This document shows, one piece after another, positions 43,701-46,248 of a stretch of 64,000 nucleotides of DNA. Numbering within the stretch: position 1 is the first letter of the stretch; every line of letters begins with the position of its first letter. The stretch lies in NCBI GenBank assembly GCA_963377175.1, contig CAUJNA010001224.1, forward strand, positions 2,049,001-2,113,000, in the 5' to 3' direction. This stretch comes from Effrenium voratum (lineage: Eukaryota; Sar; Dinophyceae; Suessiales; Symbiodiniaceae). Under the pieces are notes generated by a model. It did no database searches, was not told the DNA's origin, and saw nothing but the letters and a program-made list of their open reading frames with translations. A program made the translations under genes and the position numbers.

Positions 43701-46248
43701 GAGACTCAATTTGACGCGACCAAAAGGTGATGGTCAAGGTCCCAAGGTCCAAATCAGGACTCCTGTGCAACCCATGCTAAAATGATTAAGCCCTAAAGGC
43801 GCAGGGACTTAACAAGCCGTAAGTCTAAAGGAAACCAACTAAGGCTTGGGATTGCGCAAGCAGGAGCATTGGGGGTTTGGTTGAACATCGATGGCTTCAC
43901 TGACTTCTTGGTTCGATTTAACCCCCCCCAAACAAAAAGCCACCAAACAGGCCTACGCCAAGATCAGCGACTCCCTTTTTGGACAGTCAGGGAAGCCGAT
44001 AGGTTCTTTGGGCAAATTATAACCAGCTGGGAGTAAAATACGCGCATGAAGGGGACACGTGGTTCCTTTTGAAGTTCGTGCGGTACTTTGCCCGGACTCA
44101 TTGCTTTTCACGGGACTTCCATTTATACTATAGTAGGTATCCCTCAGTTTCGGTAAAGTATGAATGTGTCTTTTTTCGGGACCCCCCCAAAACAGGCAGT
44201 TCTTCGTTCCCCTCTACCACCAAGAAAGGGGGTACCGACTCCCAAAAACACGCGCCAGCCCTTTTTGTTTGCCATTTCCCCAAGAATCCCCGTAGCCCCT
44301 GGAAAAAACAAAGGTAGAATATACCAACCAAAAAGCACCACACACCTGTTTTTTTTGCCCAGAATCCCTGTATCTTTTTGAGAAAAACCAAAAAGCACAA
44401 CCGGTGACCCGGCACTTGGGGGTTTTTTGCGCCCCAGGCCCGAGGCGCGAACACCTGCGAGGTCCAGGATCAGCTCTACGATGTGCAGCGCCGAGCCAAG
44501 CGAGAGCGGAGGGATCCGTTTCGAAGACGGGGGGGTCCCTTTACATGGTGGCATCAGCAGATTGAAGGTGCACATGGTTGGTTTTCCAGCAATGTGGGGA
44601 GTGTAACTTGGTTAGCCATGCTGATTGGAAGGTTCTAGGTGATTTATTCCACTGTTCATAGGGTTCCATCCAGCCCAACCCCATCTGATGCGAAATTGGA
44701 TTTGGTTCATTCGACGAGCAATCATATTTTCAGAGTTTAGAGGGGTTCACCTTTCAAGGTAATTGAAGGTGCATTGTGGAAGGTGTATTGTGGATGGTCC
44801 CAACATGTCCCAAAGCAAGCCTTTTCACAGACCTCGGCAACAGACTCAGCTGAGTGTGTTTTGTTGCTCCAACTAGTTCCCCCCTTTTTGGGTTGGTATT
44901 GAAAGGAATACCGCAAGGATACCAGCCATTCTTAGGATGCCTATTGCAAGAACACCCAGTGGAGCCATCACCGCAGCGGTGGATGAAGCTTATAACTTGG
45001 CAGTCATCAGATATGGTGTGACAAGAAGCCCTTTTAACGATTTGTAGACTTCTTAATCTGTTTCCAATTTGCGATGAAACCGAGGGTTGGCCAAGGACCC
45101 TTGACGTTCAGGAAGCCTCGAATCCTTGGGTTGGCCTTTCGACTTGTTCCCCTCTTGGATACAGAGATCGGCGATGTGTCTGGCATCTCTCACCCAAAAG
45201 GAGGGTCAAAAGGGCGTAGGGGAAGTTTCCGGCTGTTGCCGTGTGGGTTGGTTTCCCTCTACCTTTCTTGCTTGTTCTTCGGTCTGAGTCATGTCGGTTT
45301 TTTGGAACTTGAGAAACGCTGCGCGTTTGAAGCACTAACTCCATCCAACCCCCCTTCGTGTTACCCTCTTTTCTTAGGATATGGTGCATAGTCGTGGACA
45401 ATTGTGCTTTGGCCATGATACCAAGGGAATCCCCTAAGTAGTAAAGCAGTCATGGGAATCAACCGGATGATAGCACAAGGGTGGTTTTCCTCAACTAAGC
45501 GCGTGCTCCCTGAGTTCCTGGACTAGGCAATTTTTGGAAGACATTTTTTGGATGGCAAACAGCGATGTGCTCACTTTTTGTTGGCCAATCCATGCGACCG
45601 GAAGCGAGAGAGTAGGGGGCATCTGAACGTGACCTCGGGTAACCCAAGAATTTAGGTCCACTCGATCGGAGAGTGTACTTGGGGTAGCCACTGATTTGGA
45701 GACCCTTTTGGTTGGCGAATCTTAGGAAGTGAGATCTAGGAAGTGGTTAGGAACCATCGGCAAAGCCCACCAAATCCATGTGAGCCCTGGGCTGTAACAG
45801 TGCTGTAGCCATGGTAACATCCACTCAGGCTAAACTGGACCTTTGAGTGGTACACCAAAAGTTGGATTTTGTGTGTTGGCCAATCTCAGGAAAGCTTTAA
45901 CCCCCCACAAAGTCATGTTTGAATAGCCCCGATTCCAACCCCTTGGACCAAGTCATAGAAACCAGTCTCACAAATTCATACAAACACCTTGCCAAACGCC
46001 CACCAAAACAACAGGGAGTTCCTGCAAACTTCTTGTACCAGGAAACACCCGGGGCTTTCCTGCATAATTTCGCCTCTAGCTCGTCTCTTGGATGAAGGCT
46101 GCGGCCACTCTGGTCGCGCGCGCGTGGGTCGTGCGCACCGAGGCAGCTCTGCGCGTCGAGCAACGCCTTCGCCGCATTGCGGGGCGACGGGGCGGTGCTC
46201 ACCTGGGGCGACGCCGGCTTCGGGGGCGACAGCGGCCGGGTCCGCGCC
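5477..46248 (+). CDS. Multi-exon RCC1-like repeat gene with ubiquitin-like N-terminus (gene extent)
   Basis: I reconstruct one gene from about 17 small exons spread over 41 kb. The N-terminal exons resemble a ubiquitin-like fold (MRVDVALLSG at the start, DGRLLPGSLTLEQAE further on). The rest consists of repeats of the pattern V-x-x-I-x-A-S-x-x-AFAA-x-x-x-DG-x-VVTWGDxxxGGDSxxVQxQL, which matches RCC1/HERC-type beta-propeller blades as found in dinoflagellate proteins. Introns start GC, GA or GT and end AG|G. From the 8.4-kb exon to the 46.1-kb exon every inferred junction keeps frame with no stop. RCC1 propellers usually mediate protein binding or guanine-nucleotide exchange; no HECT or other catalytic domain is visible, so the function is unknown. 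Two introns are very long: 8.3 kb (holds an inverted-repeat element) and 15 kb (holds an antisense gene). The 3' end is not found and may be decayed. Exon joins are inference. Confidence 0.7.
5974..6094. mobile_element. MITE-like element, GGCTGTGGGTCAAA family, copy 1
   Basis: The left end CCATTTGGCTGTGGGTCAAA and the right end TTTTGACCCACACCCATTTGG form imperfect terminal inverted repeats of about 20 bp. A second copy is at 42690-42814. It abuts another element at 6094. Confidence 0.6.
6094..6197. mobile_element. MITE-like element, GTGGCTCAAA family, copy 1
   Basis: GTCGTGGCTCAAAGTTAAA at the left and TTTTTGAGCCACAGCC at the right are inverted. The internal GGTTTTRGKC and TTGGTTCCATTTA segments recur near 19225 and 41391. 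Confidence 0.55.
6196..6309 (-). mobile_element. MITE-like element, ACTGTGGATGGAC family, copy 1
   Basis: On the - strand it reads ATACTGTGGATGGACGAATT, then CCTGCACCACGTAGG, then GATTCCCCTGTAAATACCAG. This matches 24261-24381 and 60201-60325. It follows directly on two other small elements, so 5974-6309 is a cluster of three. Confidence 0.65.
7450..7560 (+). repeat. Possible tRNA-derived SINE fragment
   Basis: GGTATAGTGGTTAAACC near 7470 resembles a pol III A box (compare tRNA-Asp, GTATAGTGGT). A weak B-box-like CTTCGATCGGATTCCC lies about 60 nt downstream. No cloverleaf can be folded by eye and no other copy was recognised, so the call is weak. Confidence 0.2.
7761..7828 (+). CDS. RCC1-like gene, probable ubiquitin-like exon 2
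   Basis: A TTTCCAG acceptor precedes a short open segment containing RAQEQGKRAKLLHKGQ. This resembles the helix and third strand of the ubiquitin-like domain (family pattern L-R-x-RAQ-x-x-x-G-x-x-x-LL). It ends CAG at a GT donor in phase 0, which joins in frame to the 8405 exon (VAADGRLL). The 5' boundary and phase remain uncertain. Confidence 0.45.
8405..8458 (+). CDS. RCC1-like gene, ubiquitin-like exon 3
   Basis: The exon runs from TCAG|GTG to GAG|GC. It is 54 nt and encodes VAADGRLLPGSLTLEQAE, the DGR-x-L...TL-x-x-A signature of a ubiquitin-like C-terminal half. The GC donor and AG|G acceptor match the other exons, and both ends are phase 0. A MITE-like element starts 12 nt downstream, inside the intron. 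Confidence 0.6.
8471..8611. mobile_element. MITE-like element, GAGCCAC...CAAAACCC family, copy 1
   Basis: GAGCCACGTGCTCAAAACCC at the left is inverted against GGGTTTTGATTGTGGCTC at the right. It shares the interior CTGCGGATAT and GGTTCTGGGTTCACCATTTT with 47726-47862. It begins 12 nt after an RCC1-like exon. Confidence 0.65.
9420..9455 (+). CDS. RCC1-like gene, micro-exon linking ubiquitin-like domain to propeller
   Basis: This 36-nt segment between ATCCAG| and |GCCATG encodes VEGQCLCATARQ. Joined to the previous exon it reads LEQAE-VEGQCLCATARQ, the usual transition from the ubiquitin-like part to the first blade. It joins in frame to ATLVSRIGS in the 17722 exon. The very small size makes the call depend on the joins. 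Confidence 0.5.
9830..11075. other. Intron sequence without recognised features
   Basis: Apart from the poly(T) tract, this part of the 8.3-kb intron shows no supported exon, element or repeat on either strand. Open frames reach 169 aa but are low-complexity or run through the T tract. Confidence 0.4.
10709..10737. repeat. Poly(T) tract of about 29 nt
   Basis: An uninterrupted T run, which could be the 3' tail of an old retro-insertion on the - strand. Nothing upstream supports a specific family. Confidence 0.8.
11128..11628 (-). pseudogene. Left-arm copy, C-terminal region of element protein
   Basis: The - strand has an open stretch containing RKCSIYEHGLWSDQACAAKV, RMHSFNHALVEIKAFLRQ and NPLIHSCEQNEEIAGKISR. 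It resembles the conserved C-terminal pattern (RPKxHxFxH ... N...S...DEDxxGK) of unclassified multicopy dinoflagellate proteins. After GKISR it loses about 16 nt relative to the right arm and shifts frame, replacing the expected end. I read it as one decayed copy of an element gene; the family name is unknown to me. Confidence 0.5.
11650..11850 (-). pseudogene. Left-arm copy, upstream exon(s) of element protein
   Basis: The - strand encodes WARVMAEYHKFVFAPPRFSP in one frame and FNVQGSDVPLILEWLVAIVG in another, both conserved in the right arm. A frame change is needed to connect them, either by an unrecognised splice or by a frameshift. Confidence 0.35.
12220..13256 (-). pseudogene. Left-arm copy, middle and N-terminal exons of element protein
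   Basis: Segments conserved with the right arm include DDEGNSQEPEENNDEIPYMD, SEAIIADCMAGGAKK, GEFVSKDTMLNQWGWNQPCG and, nearer the centre, SVAAIQAHTAPAKETPLGKG. Introns are likely between them. An acidic segment followed by a Lys/Arg-rich segment is visible, but I recognise no domain. Confidence 0.4.
13271..13582 (-). pseudogene. Left-arm copy, first exon region near the palindrome centre
   Basis: The frame contains MDALGCWSRKVQLRRSSATL, LQDQQAIQKEHQEVKNRKNE and EKEKEW. The right arm (14031-14274) carries the same product apart from a few changes. Which of the two overlapping frames is translated is unclear. Confidence 0.35.
13630..13925. repeat. Central GATCGCC repeat cluster of the palindrome
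   Basis: Three spaced copies of a GGCGATCTT motif (13637-13700) and their mirror images (13855-13915) flank the spacer, with gaps of about 25-30 nt. The related motif AAGATCGCCGTT also occurs at 17237-17270, outside the palindrome. These may be subterminal binding repeats of the element. Confidence 0.55.
14013..14951 (+). pseudogene. Right-arm copy, N-terminal and middle exons of element protein
   Basis: The + strand mirrors the left-arm gene (MDALGCWSRKVQLRRSSATL near 14031; SEAIIADCMAGGAKK near 14695). Relative to the left arm it has an extra stretch around 14575-14680 encoding AFVGIGEAIKASIAVNGTF in another frame. The extra stretch may be part of the original gene that the left arm deleted. 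Confidence 0.4.
15480..15660 (+). repeat. Short CTCAGAAATTGAGTRCTGA repeat array in the right arm
   Basis: The motif CTCAGAAMTTGAGT, with trailing GCTGA or ACTGA, recurs about five times here and in a related CCTCAGGACT form at 15180-15240. The mirror arrays are at 12000-12120 and 12350-12400. They interrupt the coding similarity and may be introns. Confidence 0.5.
15705..16329 (+). pseudogene. Right-arm copy, C-terminal region of element protein
   Basis: The + strand has MAEYHKFVFAPLRF, SDVPLILEWLVAIVGGFIQA and, after a 2-nt deletion at CTATATGAGC that breaks frame, HSFNHALVEIKAVLRQ through RRCHQKQLLKRVLQLYLVKA to a stop at 16329. The end RRCHQ...LLKRVLQLYL fits the conserved C-terminus of the multicopy family better than the left arm does. 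Confidence 0.5.
16521..16819 (+). repeat. 150-bp tandem duplication
   Basis: GACCACAAACAAGGATTAAC starts a unit at 16521 that repeats at 16671. The 150- and 149-bp units are identical except for one missing C in the second, so the duplication is recent compared with everything around it. A partial third unit is suggested near 16900 (GATCCTCTACTACCACAAGG). Confidence 0.9.
17461..17490. repeat. (CA)n microsatellite
   Basis: An ACACAC run of about 17 nt beside a short T-rich tract. Confidence 0.8.
17722..17829 (+). CDS. RCC1-like gene, repeat exon (AFALLRADGSLVTWGDPFSGG)
   Basis: The acceptor is ACTCGAG|G and the donor GTG|GC, with 36 codons between. It starts ATLVSRIGSAAFALL and ends VTWGDPFSGGNCLPV, a nearly complete RCC1-like blade with the invariant AFA, DG and TWG residues. 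The phase-0 GC donor joins it to AAQLRQV in the next exon, giving the exact family spacing between WG and QL. Confidence 0.75.
18742..18807 (+). CDS. RCC1-like gene, repeat exon (AAQLRQVRQVAASFGAFAAVLE)
   Basis: This 22-codon exon lies between GCCTCAG|G and GAG|GA. It carries the QLRQVRQVAAS...AFAAVL half of a blade. The missing DG-x-VV-x-WG half is supplied by the 19362 exon. The donor is GA, which dinoflagellate introns are known to allow. Continuing past the donor would abruptly lose similarity to the repeat. Confidence 0.65.
18870..19165. repeat. Degenerate TTGTTGGGTGTTCC-type repeat array
   Basis: GTTGGGTGTTCC followed by TTTTTnGGCGACCA-like sequence recurs at about 19058 and 19121, with weaker copies (TGTGTTCCCTCCTTTTGGTG) from 18890. 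No coding function is visible; it lies in an intron. Confidence 0.45.
19225..19310. mobile_element. MITE-like element, GTGGCTCAAA family, copy 2
   Basis: GGGTGTGGCTCAAAATTAAA, then GAGCTAGGGTT, GGCTTTTGGTC and TTGATTCCATTTACC, parallels 6094-6197. The right terminus is unclear. Confidence 0.45.
19362..19403 (+). CDS. RCC1-like gene, micro-exon (DGRVVAWGDPDFGA)
   Basis: A 42-nt exon bounded by CAGCGAG|G and GCC|GC encodes DGRVVAWGDPDFGA, completing the blade begun in the 18742 exon (AVLE-DGRVVAWG). Both ends are phase 0. A long T tract follows immediately in the intron. Confidence 0.65.
19715..19756 (+). CDS. RCC1-like gene, micro-exon (DLASAKAQLTDVAE)
   Basis: A 42-nt exon between ATCGAG|G and GAG|GC encodes DLASAKAQLTDVAE. 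By itself it would not be recognised. Between WGDPDFGA and VFATGFAF it restores the exact residue count of the repeat (WGDxxxGxDxxxxxxQLxxV), and both ends are phase 0. Confidence 0.5.
20192..20275. repeat. Dispersed repeat shared with 49220-49310
   Basis: GTGGCTTAGAGGGAAATCCC, then CACTTAACTG, and TGTTGCTCCCC followed by AACGTCAACCAAG match 49220-49310 in order. The GGGGATTTCCC-like part is itself palindromic. Confidence 0.55.
20747..20856 (+). mobile_element. MITE-like element, CTAGGTCC family, copy 2
   Basis: A complete 110-bp copy with both CTAGGTCC/GGACCTAG ends, in the intron between the 19715 and 21142 exons of the RCC1-like gene and in the same orientation as copy 1. Confidence 0.8.
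21142..21204 (+). CDS. RCC1-like gene, repeat exon (VFATGFAFAALKSDGSVATWG)
   Basis: The exon is 21 codons between CGCCAG|G and GGC|GA and carries FAFAALKSDGSVATWG, a clear RCC1-like core. It joins to ENYPGGDSRNVQQQL in the next exon to give canonical WG-xxxx-GGDS spacing. The donor is GA. Confidence 0.7.
21397..21469 (+). mobile_element. MITE-like element, TGGAACCTGAC family, copy 1
   Basis: The ends CATGGAACCTGACGTTTTGG and TCAGGTTCCATT are inverted repeats around a 50-nt core. The second copy (51745-51824) is in the opposite orientation. Confidence 0.65.
21603..21745. mobile_element. Foldback element of about 143 bp
   Basis: GTTTTAAAGCAGGGTTGTGG and CCACTTCTGTGATACA are repeated inverted at the right as TGTATCACAGAAGTGG and CCACAGCCCTGTTTTAAA. 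Stem length is about 45 nt with small bulges. It lies in an intron. Confidence 0.75.
22611..22739 (+). CDS. RCC1-like gene, repeat exon (GGDSRNVQQQL ... DGSVITWG)
   Basis: This is the longest exon of the gene (43 codons). It starts ENYPGGDSRNVQQQLTSV and ends AFAAIRSDGSVITWGSL at a GC donor. All diagnostic residues of a blade are present: GGDS, Q-x-QL, AFAA, DG and TWG. The acceptor is GCTGAG|G. Confidence 0.75.
23440..23900 (+). repeat. C-rich, purine-poor low-complexity region
   Basis: Dominated by CCCCA, CCAACTCCA and CCCATTCAACTCCACT units, with the clearest tandem units at 23745-23875. No protein motif. The G-rich region at 55738-55862 has the complementary composition. Confidence 0.75.
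24261..24381 (+). mobile_element. MITE-like element, ACTGTGGATGGAC family, copy 2
   Basis: The ends ACTGTGGATGGACG and CGTCCATCCACAGTAT are perfect inverted repeats of about 14 bp. The interior has AAGATTCCCCTGTAAATGCC and GGTGCGAAATGG. It lies about 65 nt upstream of the 24447 RCC1-like exon. Confidence 0.75.
24447..24541 (+). CDS. RCC1-like gene, repeat exon (HEAFAALKADGRVVTWGSPK)
   Basis: A clear blade core, HEAFAALKADGRVVTWG, is present. Several AG|G acceptors occur between 24421 and 24452, so the 5' end is uncertain. The 3' end at a GC donor (CCC AA|GC) is phase 2 and joins to G-CAG-CTG of the 25954 exon. The linker to the previous blade is about five residues shorter than usual, which could mean a lost or unrecognised micro-exon. 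Confidence 0.65.
25665..25761 (+). mobile_element. MITE-like element, CTAGGTCC family, copy 3 (left end lost)
   Basis: The sequence from CACCCTGTTTTGGGGGAGGG to TTCTAACCTCTCTACTGGCCTAG matches the family. The left terminus is absent and the right terminus has a deletion. It lies in an intron about 190 nt before the 25954 exon. Confidence 0.65.
25954..26023 (+). CDS. RCC1-like gene, repeat exon (AASQKAFAALRADGQ)
   Basis: The exon encodes QLRGVKSLAAS...AFAALRADGQ and ends CAG|GC at 26023. It may begin further 5' (about 25919-25928, KLRQRQLRG). The phase-0 end joins to VVCWGDAKCGG at 41052, completing a blade across a 15-kb intron that contains the whole antisense transposase-family gene. Confidence 0.7.
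26090..26215. repeat. T- and G-homopolymer-rich tract with (TG)n
   Basis: Successive T, TG, G and T runs just inside the 15-kb intron after the 25954 exon. Confidence 0.7.
27449..27868 (-). CDS. Nested gene, terminal exon
   Basis: The frame reads ITFGQLVPQDIPEGSQVDPD, then MVVTAGDHASRCKPPASFMY, to QKLQETSF and a stop at 27449. An upstream stretch in another frame (QELADVADMMPDPAAAPGAG, about 27880-27939) is preceded by a good acceptor (TTTTCCTACAG) and an introner motif. Either a tiny intron or a frameshift separates the two. Confidence 0.5.
27449..40175 (-). CDS. DDE_1 transposase-family gene with introner-bounded introns (gene extent)
   Basis: A - strand multi-exon gene nested in the 15-kb intron of the RCC1-like gene. 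From 5' to 3' it has unrecognised exons (40.18-35.6 kb), a Pro/Gln/Ala repeat and Lys-rich region (35.5-33.7 kb), a coiled-coil-like exon (32.96-32.47 kb), an HTH-like region (32.24-31.6 kb), the DDE core (31.3-29.2 kb) and C-terminal exons to a stop at 27449. The core has the DDE_1 landmarks: NFDQLW, WSDGTAGPLALTV, HFMTGDTLVQVYEQLYSPAL, DAWSG and SSHGQPVDQLHKVFR. Such proteins cut and paste DNA elements or have been domesticated. Several junctions keep frame exactly; others are unresolved, and it could be two genes. No element ends were identified. Confidence 0.65.
28127..28240 (-). CDS. Nested gene, small exon (RSEFYHPVEVYTASSYFQR)
   Basis: The open segment RSEFYHPVEVYTASSYFQR ends at a GT donor followed at once by CTCAAACATGGAAGC, a degenerate introner motif. 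The 5' boundary is uncertain. Confidence 0.4.
28485..29097 (-). CDS. Nested gene, exon after DDE core
   Basis: The acceptor is CCCCCCAG|GAC at 29097 and the donor G|GTACTAACATAGAAG at 28485. The 204-codon open exon contains QWYALPYEIASAYVRTLALT, RNEYMGLRNCKRWIVMNKRT and an acidic EDIDGDNDFSDNASES tail. The donor is directly abutted by the introner motif. Function of this part is unknown. Confidence 0.7.
29178..29454 (-). CDS. Nested gene, DDE C-terminal exon (AAWVVCGYMDWHHMS)
   Basis: It runs from ACATCTAAG|G to a GTGAG donor. It encodes VRSYEDILELTLEAWNSMLR, then KTFQAAWVVCGYMDWHHMS and a Cys/Phe-rich end. The AW...L...QAAWVVCGY pattern is typical after the DDE core in dinoflagellate DDE_1 proteins. 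The downstream intron is about 80 nt with one introner motif. Confidence 0.7.
29555..29717 (-). CDS. Nested gene, exon (RMNRIANHAKDLLSCRYARQ)
   Basis: A CTGTCATTAG acceptor is followed by RMNRIANHAKDLLSCRYARQ and FVVETLQILSYLTPIKS. The 3' boundary is unresolved, since donor candidates give a phase that conflicts with the 29454 exon. It lies between two clear DDE exons. Confidence 0.5.
29822..30160 (-). CDS. Nested gene, DDE core exon with SSHGQPVDQLHKVFR
   Basis: The acceptor is GCAAAAG|GG (30160) and the donor CACG|GTTAACATAGAG (29822). It encodes ADPEATAAFLCDAWSGTFSK, ETHRVHPPGKKPGGW and SSHGQPVDQLHKVFRQKVRS. The D of DAW and the D of QPVD fit the later catalytic acidic positions of DDE_1. 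The phase-1 join to the preceding exon keeps frame. The donor sits on an introner motif. Confidence 0.8.
30415..30658 (-). CDS. Nested gene, DDE core exon with HFMTGDTLVQVYEQLYSPAL
   Basis: The acceptor is CGACTCCCAG|G (30658) and the donor CTGC|GTGCACC (30415). It encodes VLTSSWSDGTAGPLALTVPE, FNEKHAGRAMALTSGTS and SHFMTGDTLVQVYEQLYSPA, the DDE_1 landmark block. Introner motifs occur in both flanking introns (30386 and 30713). Confidence 0.8.
30863..31345 (-). CDS. Nested gene, first DDE core exon (SLVLNFDQLWR)
   Basis: The frame has SLDAANKQVDAANLEIMSLL, TWLSYDHIDMAHARTTTKEL, then SLVLNFDQLWRCAYAFGG, in which NFDQ carries the first catalytic Asp of DDE_1, and ends RRSVTVPLTNWSR. The donor is probably GA or GT just before GCTAACATAGAAGC. 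An upstream stop forces the acceptor to lie after about 31360. Confidence 0.7.
31590..32244 (-). CDS. Nested gene, HTH-like DNA-binding region
   Basis: This open exon is Lys/Arg-rich (MRAKPKKRESKRPTIDGG). It continues with KLKVVDMCLALKAERHQANK, AKLFPDIVGKAQVCKWVETC, REIPETIRHKIVTTNNESRR and VPLALQRELDVLVMEHTAGL. A psq/CENP-B-type helix-turn-helix pair normally precedes DDE_1; the arrangement fits, but I cannot score it. The exon ends near EPWT before a degenerate introner motif (GCTGACATGG). Confidence 0.6.
32466..32961 (-). CDS. Nested gene, coiled-coil-like exon
   Basis: The acceptor CCTGTAG|GAC at 32961 joins in phase to the preceding exon (ATA TG|G ACA GCC ATG). It encodes MLQTQEAVQRRKRKRETGET, QPALPFQDMLLVLASHVSSL, then a charged helix (RIAQTEKLLENNIRRHDKLK). 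The donor (GC or GT) is at about 32466-32468. The ATG at 32954 is internal if the join is right; otherwise it could be the start of the transposase gene proper. Confidence 0.6.
33181..33533 (-). CDS. Nested gene, exon (VVEDLPIGLMVCNPLYAF)
   Basis: The acceptor is TTGTTGCAG|G and the donor ATATG|GTTCCCATTAACATGGAAG. It encodes VVEDLPIGLMVCNPLYAFII, SNIAFFSNGKLGTLHGGLLH and LQIQQVDTELARKRQGIKHW. No known domain. The following 219-nt intron (32962-33180) has both introner motifs and keeps frame when removed, the best single example in the window. Confidence 0.7.
33689..35518 (-). CDS. Nested gene, Pro/Gln/Ala-repeat and Lys-rich region
   Basis: The - strand carries repeats of EPGHPATQVPP, HAPATQVLHTGADTPSP and TQHAQQTGSQSAEPGHP. 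A Lys-rich block (KRQKRLDKAEKKAEKTAEKK) and SSSSGPASANTKAGD follow, then a conserved-looking SRDLVVAGIALKKFAMCLKG, TYMAALGRDQRTMYKQHRPA and LQNLGALFVFEGFERD. Likely a disordered, basic linker plus an unknown domain. The repeat part changes frame near 35085, so either splicing or a repeat-unit indel intervenes. Three introner motifs are read in frame as SLANMEAS. Confidence 0.55.
34855..35400 (-). repeat. Coding tandem repeat array (units of about 195-245 bp)
   Basis: Blocks beginning CGTGCAATGTGGCTGG (+ strand) recur at about 34920, 35114 and 35358 with over 90% visual identity. The duplicated segment includes the introner motif and its flank (TTAGCCAGAGATGGGCTGGG) at 34855 and 35291; a related flank is at 34501. 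Confidence 0.75.
35600..35905 (-). CDS. Nested gene, Cys/His-containing exon
   Basis: The frame contains GIEQVFATMHNHLGLGSKCP, TSPNCHCYGKVQAYGRDNCF and LHFALRRWASDMDVESL. CPTSPNCHC is Cys-rich but matches no zinc motif I recognise. Its 3' end abuts an introner motif (35569), and its 5' side has two more (35917 and 35985). Confidence 0.45.
35949..35967. repeat. Poly(C) tract
   Basis: About 15 uninterrupted C between two introner motifs of the nested gene, possibly a polypurine-type intron end (G-run on the - strand). Confidence 0.75.
36093..36360 (-). CDS. Nested gene, exon with OTU-like ANGLCFWACLF motif
   Basis: The acceptor is TTGCTAAG|G and the donor GGAG|GTGACTTACC. It encodes GIVLLATLSCVELYTTTAMP, VVLPVQANGLCFWACLFLGT and LLGWHSRPRNSQGF. 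The ANGLC-F/W segment resembles the catalytic-Cys loop of OTU-type cysteine proteases, but the usual D-G-x-C-L-F is not conserved. The OTU reading is a guess. Confidence 0.45.
37544..37666 (-). CDS. Nested gene, exon (LRAERQRCATRGKPMKDSFE)
   Basis: The acceptor ATCCTAG|G joins in phase 2 to the exon ending ATC CT|GTTTGACTAACATGG. The product is basic: LRAERQRCATRGKPMKDSFE, then RLASTVKSHPSDLGSEDL. The upstream intron is only 60 nt and begins with the introner motif. Confidence 0.55.
37727..37955 (-). CDS. Nested gene, exon (GLPVVAFRHCVPRTIAVRRD)
   Basis: The open exon GLPVVAFRHCVPRTIAVRRD, KGRFLANVQQAYDFICHHLK and DAFWCEDEDMLLELQKRVTC ends at CT|GTTTGACTAACATGG, a GT donor with the introner motif 5 nt downstream. 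The upstream junction is unusual: only about 30 nt, containing an introner motif, separate it from the previous exon. Confidence 0.6.
37985..38198 (-). CDS. Nested gene, exon (YHLHAGTRIMVCENVTTGSI)
   Basis: After GGCCGCAG|G it encodes YHLHAGTRIMVCENVTTGSI, HRLTSEALSSNDQCEIQVVH and ASSDDSGYGANRRLRGWKLE. No domain recognised. An introner motif (38248) lies just upstream in a short intron. Confidence 0.55.
39000..39095 (-). CDS. Nested gene, exon (VLMNVDSISRAKLKKAVGVD)
   Basis: A 32-codon phase-0 segment after CAACTCAG|G reads VLMNVDSISRAKLKKAVGVD, QITEILGKAVFQ. A degenerate introner motif (GCTAACCTGGAAG) precedes it. Confidence 0.45.
39183..39232. repeat. (TG)n microsatellite
   Basis: Alternating TG interrupted by CGCTCGCG, within an intron of the nested gene. 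Confidence 0.8.
39841..40025 (-). CDS. Nested gene, exon (EALLSRTGTCVLENGTVYIK)
   Basis: The acceptor CACTCTCAG|T and the donor GGCAGT|GTCTGTGTTGTTAACGTGG bound an open exon reading EALLSRTGTCVLENGTVYIK, GWPANRKPVALQNAARHTVV and EAALWAETDARLNSQRLFGS. The phase-1 join to the previous exon keeps frame. The intron between them is 70 nt with an introner motif near its acceptor. Confidence 0.6.
40096..40175 (-). CDS. Nested gene, most upstream recognised exon
   Basis: After AATCCAAG|G it reads FAEESTTSRHKVWHQRLLPQ, QRLGVS up to a CAG|GTATTT donor. Further upstream exons may exist, because introner motifs continue to 40.87 kb. No start codon was identified. Confidence 0.5.
40640..40712. repeat. 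G-homopolymer-rich tract
   Basis: Several G runs of 8-12 nt separated by short spacers, upstream of the first recognised nested-gene exon. Confidence 0.75.
41052..41114 (+). CDS. RCC1-like gene, repeat exon (VVCWGDAKCGGNCQAVQQQLQ)
   Basis: A 63-nt exon after CCGCGAG|G encodes VVCWGDAKCGGNCQAVQQQL, the second half of the blade begun at 25954. The likely donor is CAG|GA. It joins to EVHQLAASHSAF in the next exon with exact family spacing. It lies only about 0.2 kb beyond the last introner motif of the nested gene. Confidence 0.7.
41391..41470. mobile_element. MITE-like element, GTGGCTCAAA family, copy 3 (partial)
   Basis: GCTGTGGCTCAAAATTAAAC, then GGGTTTTGGTCCATGTTTCC and GTACCAGGGGTTCCATG, matches copies at 6094 and 19225. 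It is in the short intron between the 41052 and 41529 exons. Confidence 0.45.
41529..41650 (+). CDS. RCC1-like gene, repeat exon (HSAFAAVKADGCVVTWG ... QEQLR)
   Basis: The exon holds EVHQLAASHSAFAAVKADG, then VVTWGHPEHGGDSSGAQEQL. It ends phase 2 at a GC donor (CTG AG|GC) and joins to G-CAG-GTG at 42900, giving R-QVQQI in frame. It is the most typical blade in the window. Confidence 0.8.
42690..42814. mobile_element. MITE-like element, GGCTGTGGGTCAAA family, copy 2
   Basis: CCACTTGGCTGTGGGTCAAA and TTGACCCACGGCCACTTGG form the inverted ends. The interior CCACTAAAATAGACTAATAT is AT-rich. It ends about 85 nt before the 42900 exon. Confidence 0.65.
42900..42981 (+). CDS. RCC1-like gene, repeat exon (QVQQIVAAKSAFAAILGNG)
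   Basis: The acceptor is CTGAGAG|G and the donor CCC|GC. It encodes QVQQIVAAKSAFAAILGNGR, then VVVWGDP. The GC donor in phase 0 joins to ARGANTCEVQDQL at 44438, producing WGDP-ARGANTCEVQDQL with exact repeat spacing. Confidence 0.78.
44438..44487 (+). CDS. RCC1-like gene, micro-exon (ARGANTCEVQDQLYDVQ)
   Basis: A 50-nt exon after GCGCCCCAG|G encodes ARGANTCEVQDQLYDV. VQDQL is the diagnostic helix-turn segment of the repeat. The phase-2 GC donor (GTG CA|GC) joins to G-CAG-CTC at 46143, giving DVQ-QLCASSNAF. Confidence 0.65.
46143..46248 (+). CDS. RCC1-like gene, last clear repeat exon
   Basis: The acceptor is CACCGAG|G. It encodes QLCASSNAFAALRGDG, then AVLTWGDAGFGGDSGRVRA, a complete blade in very GC-rich sequence. 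A GC donor follows GCC at 46248. A copy of the CTAGGTCC element begins about 70 nt downstream. No convincing continuation exon was found to the right. Confidence 0.75.
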
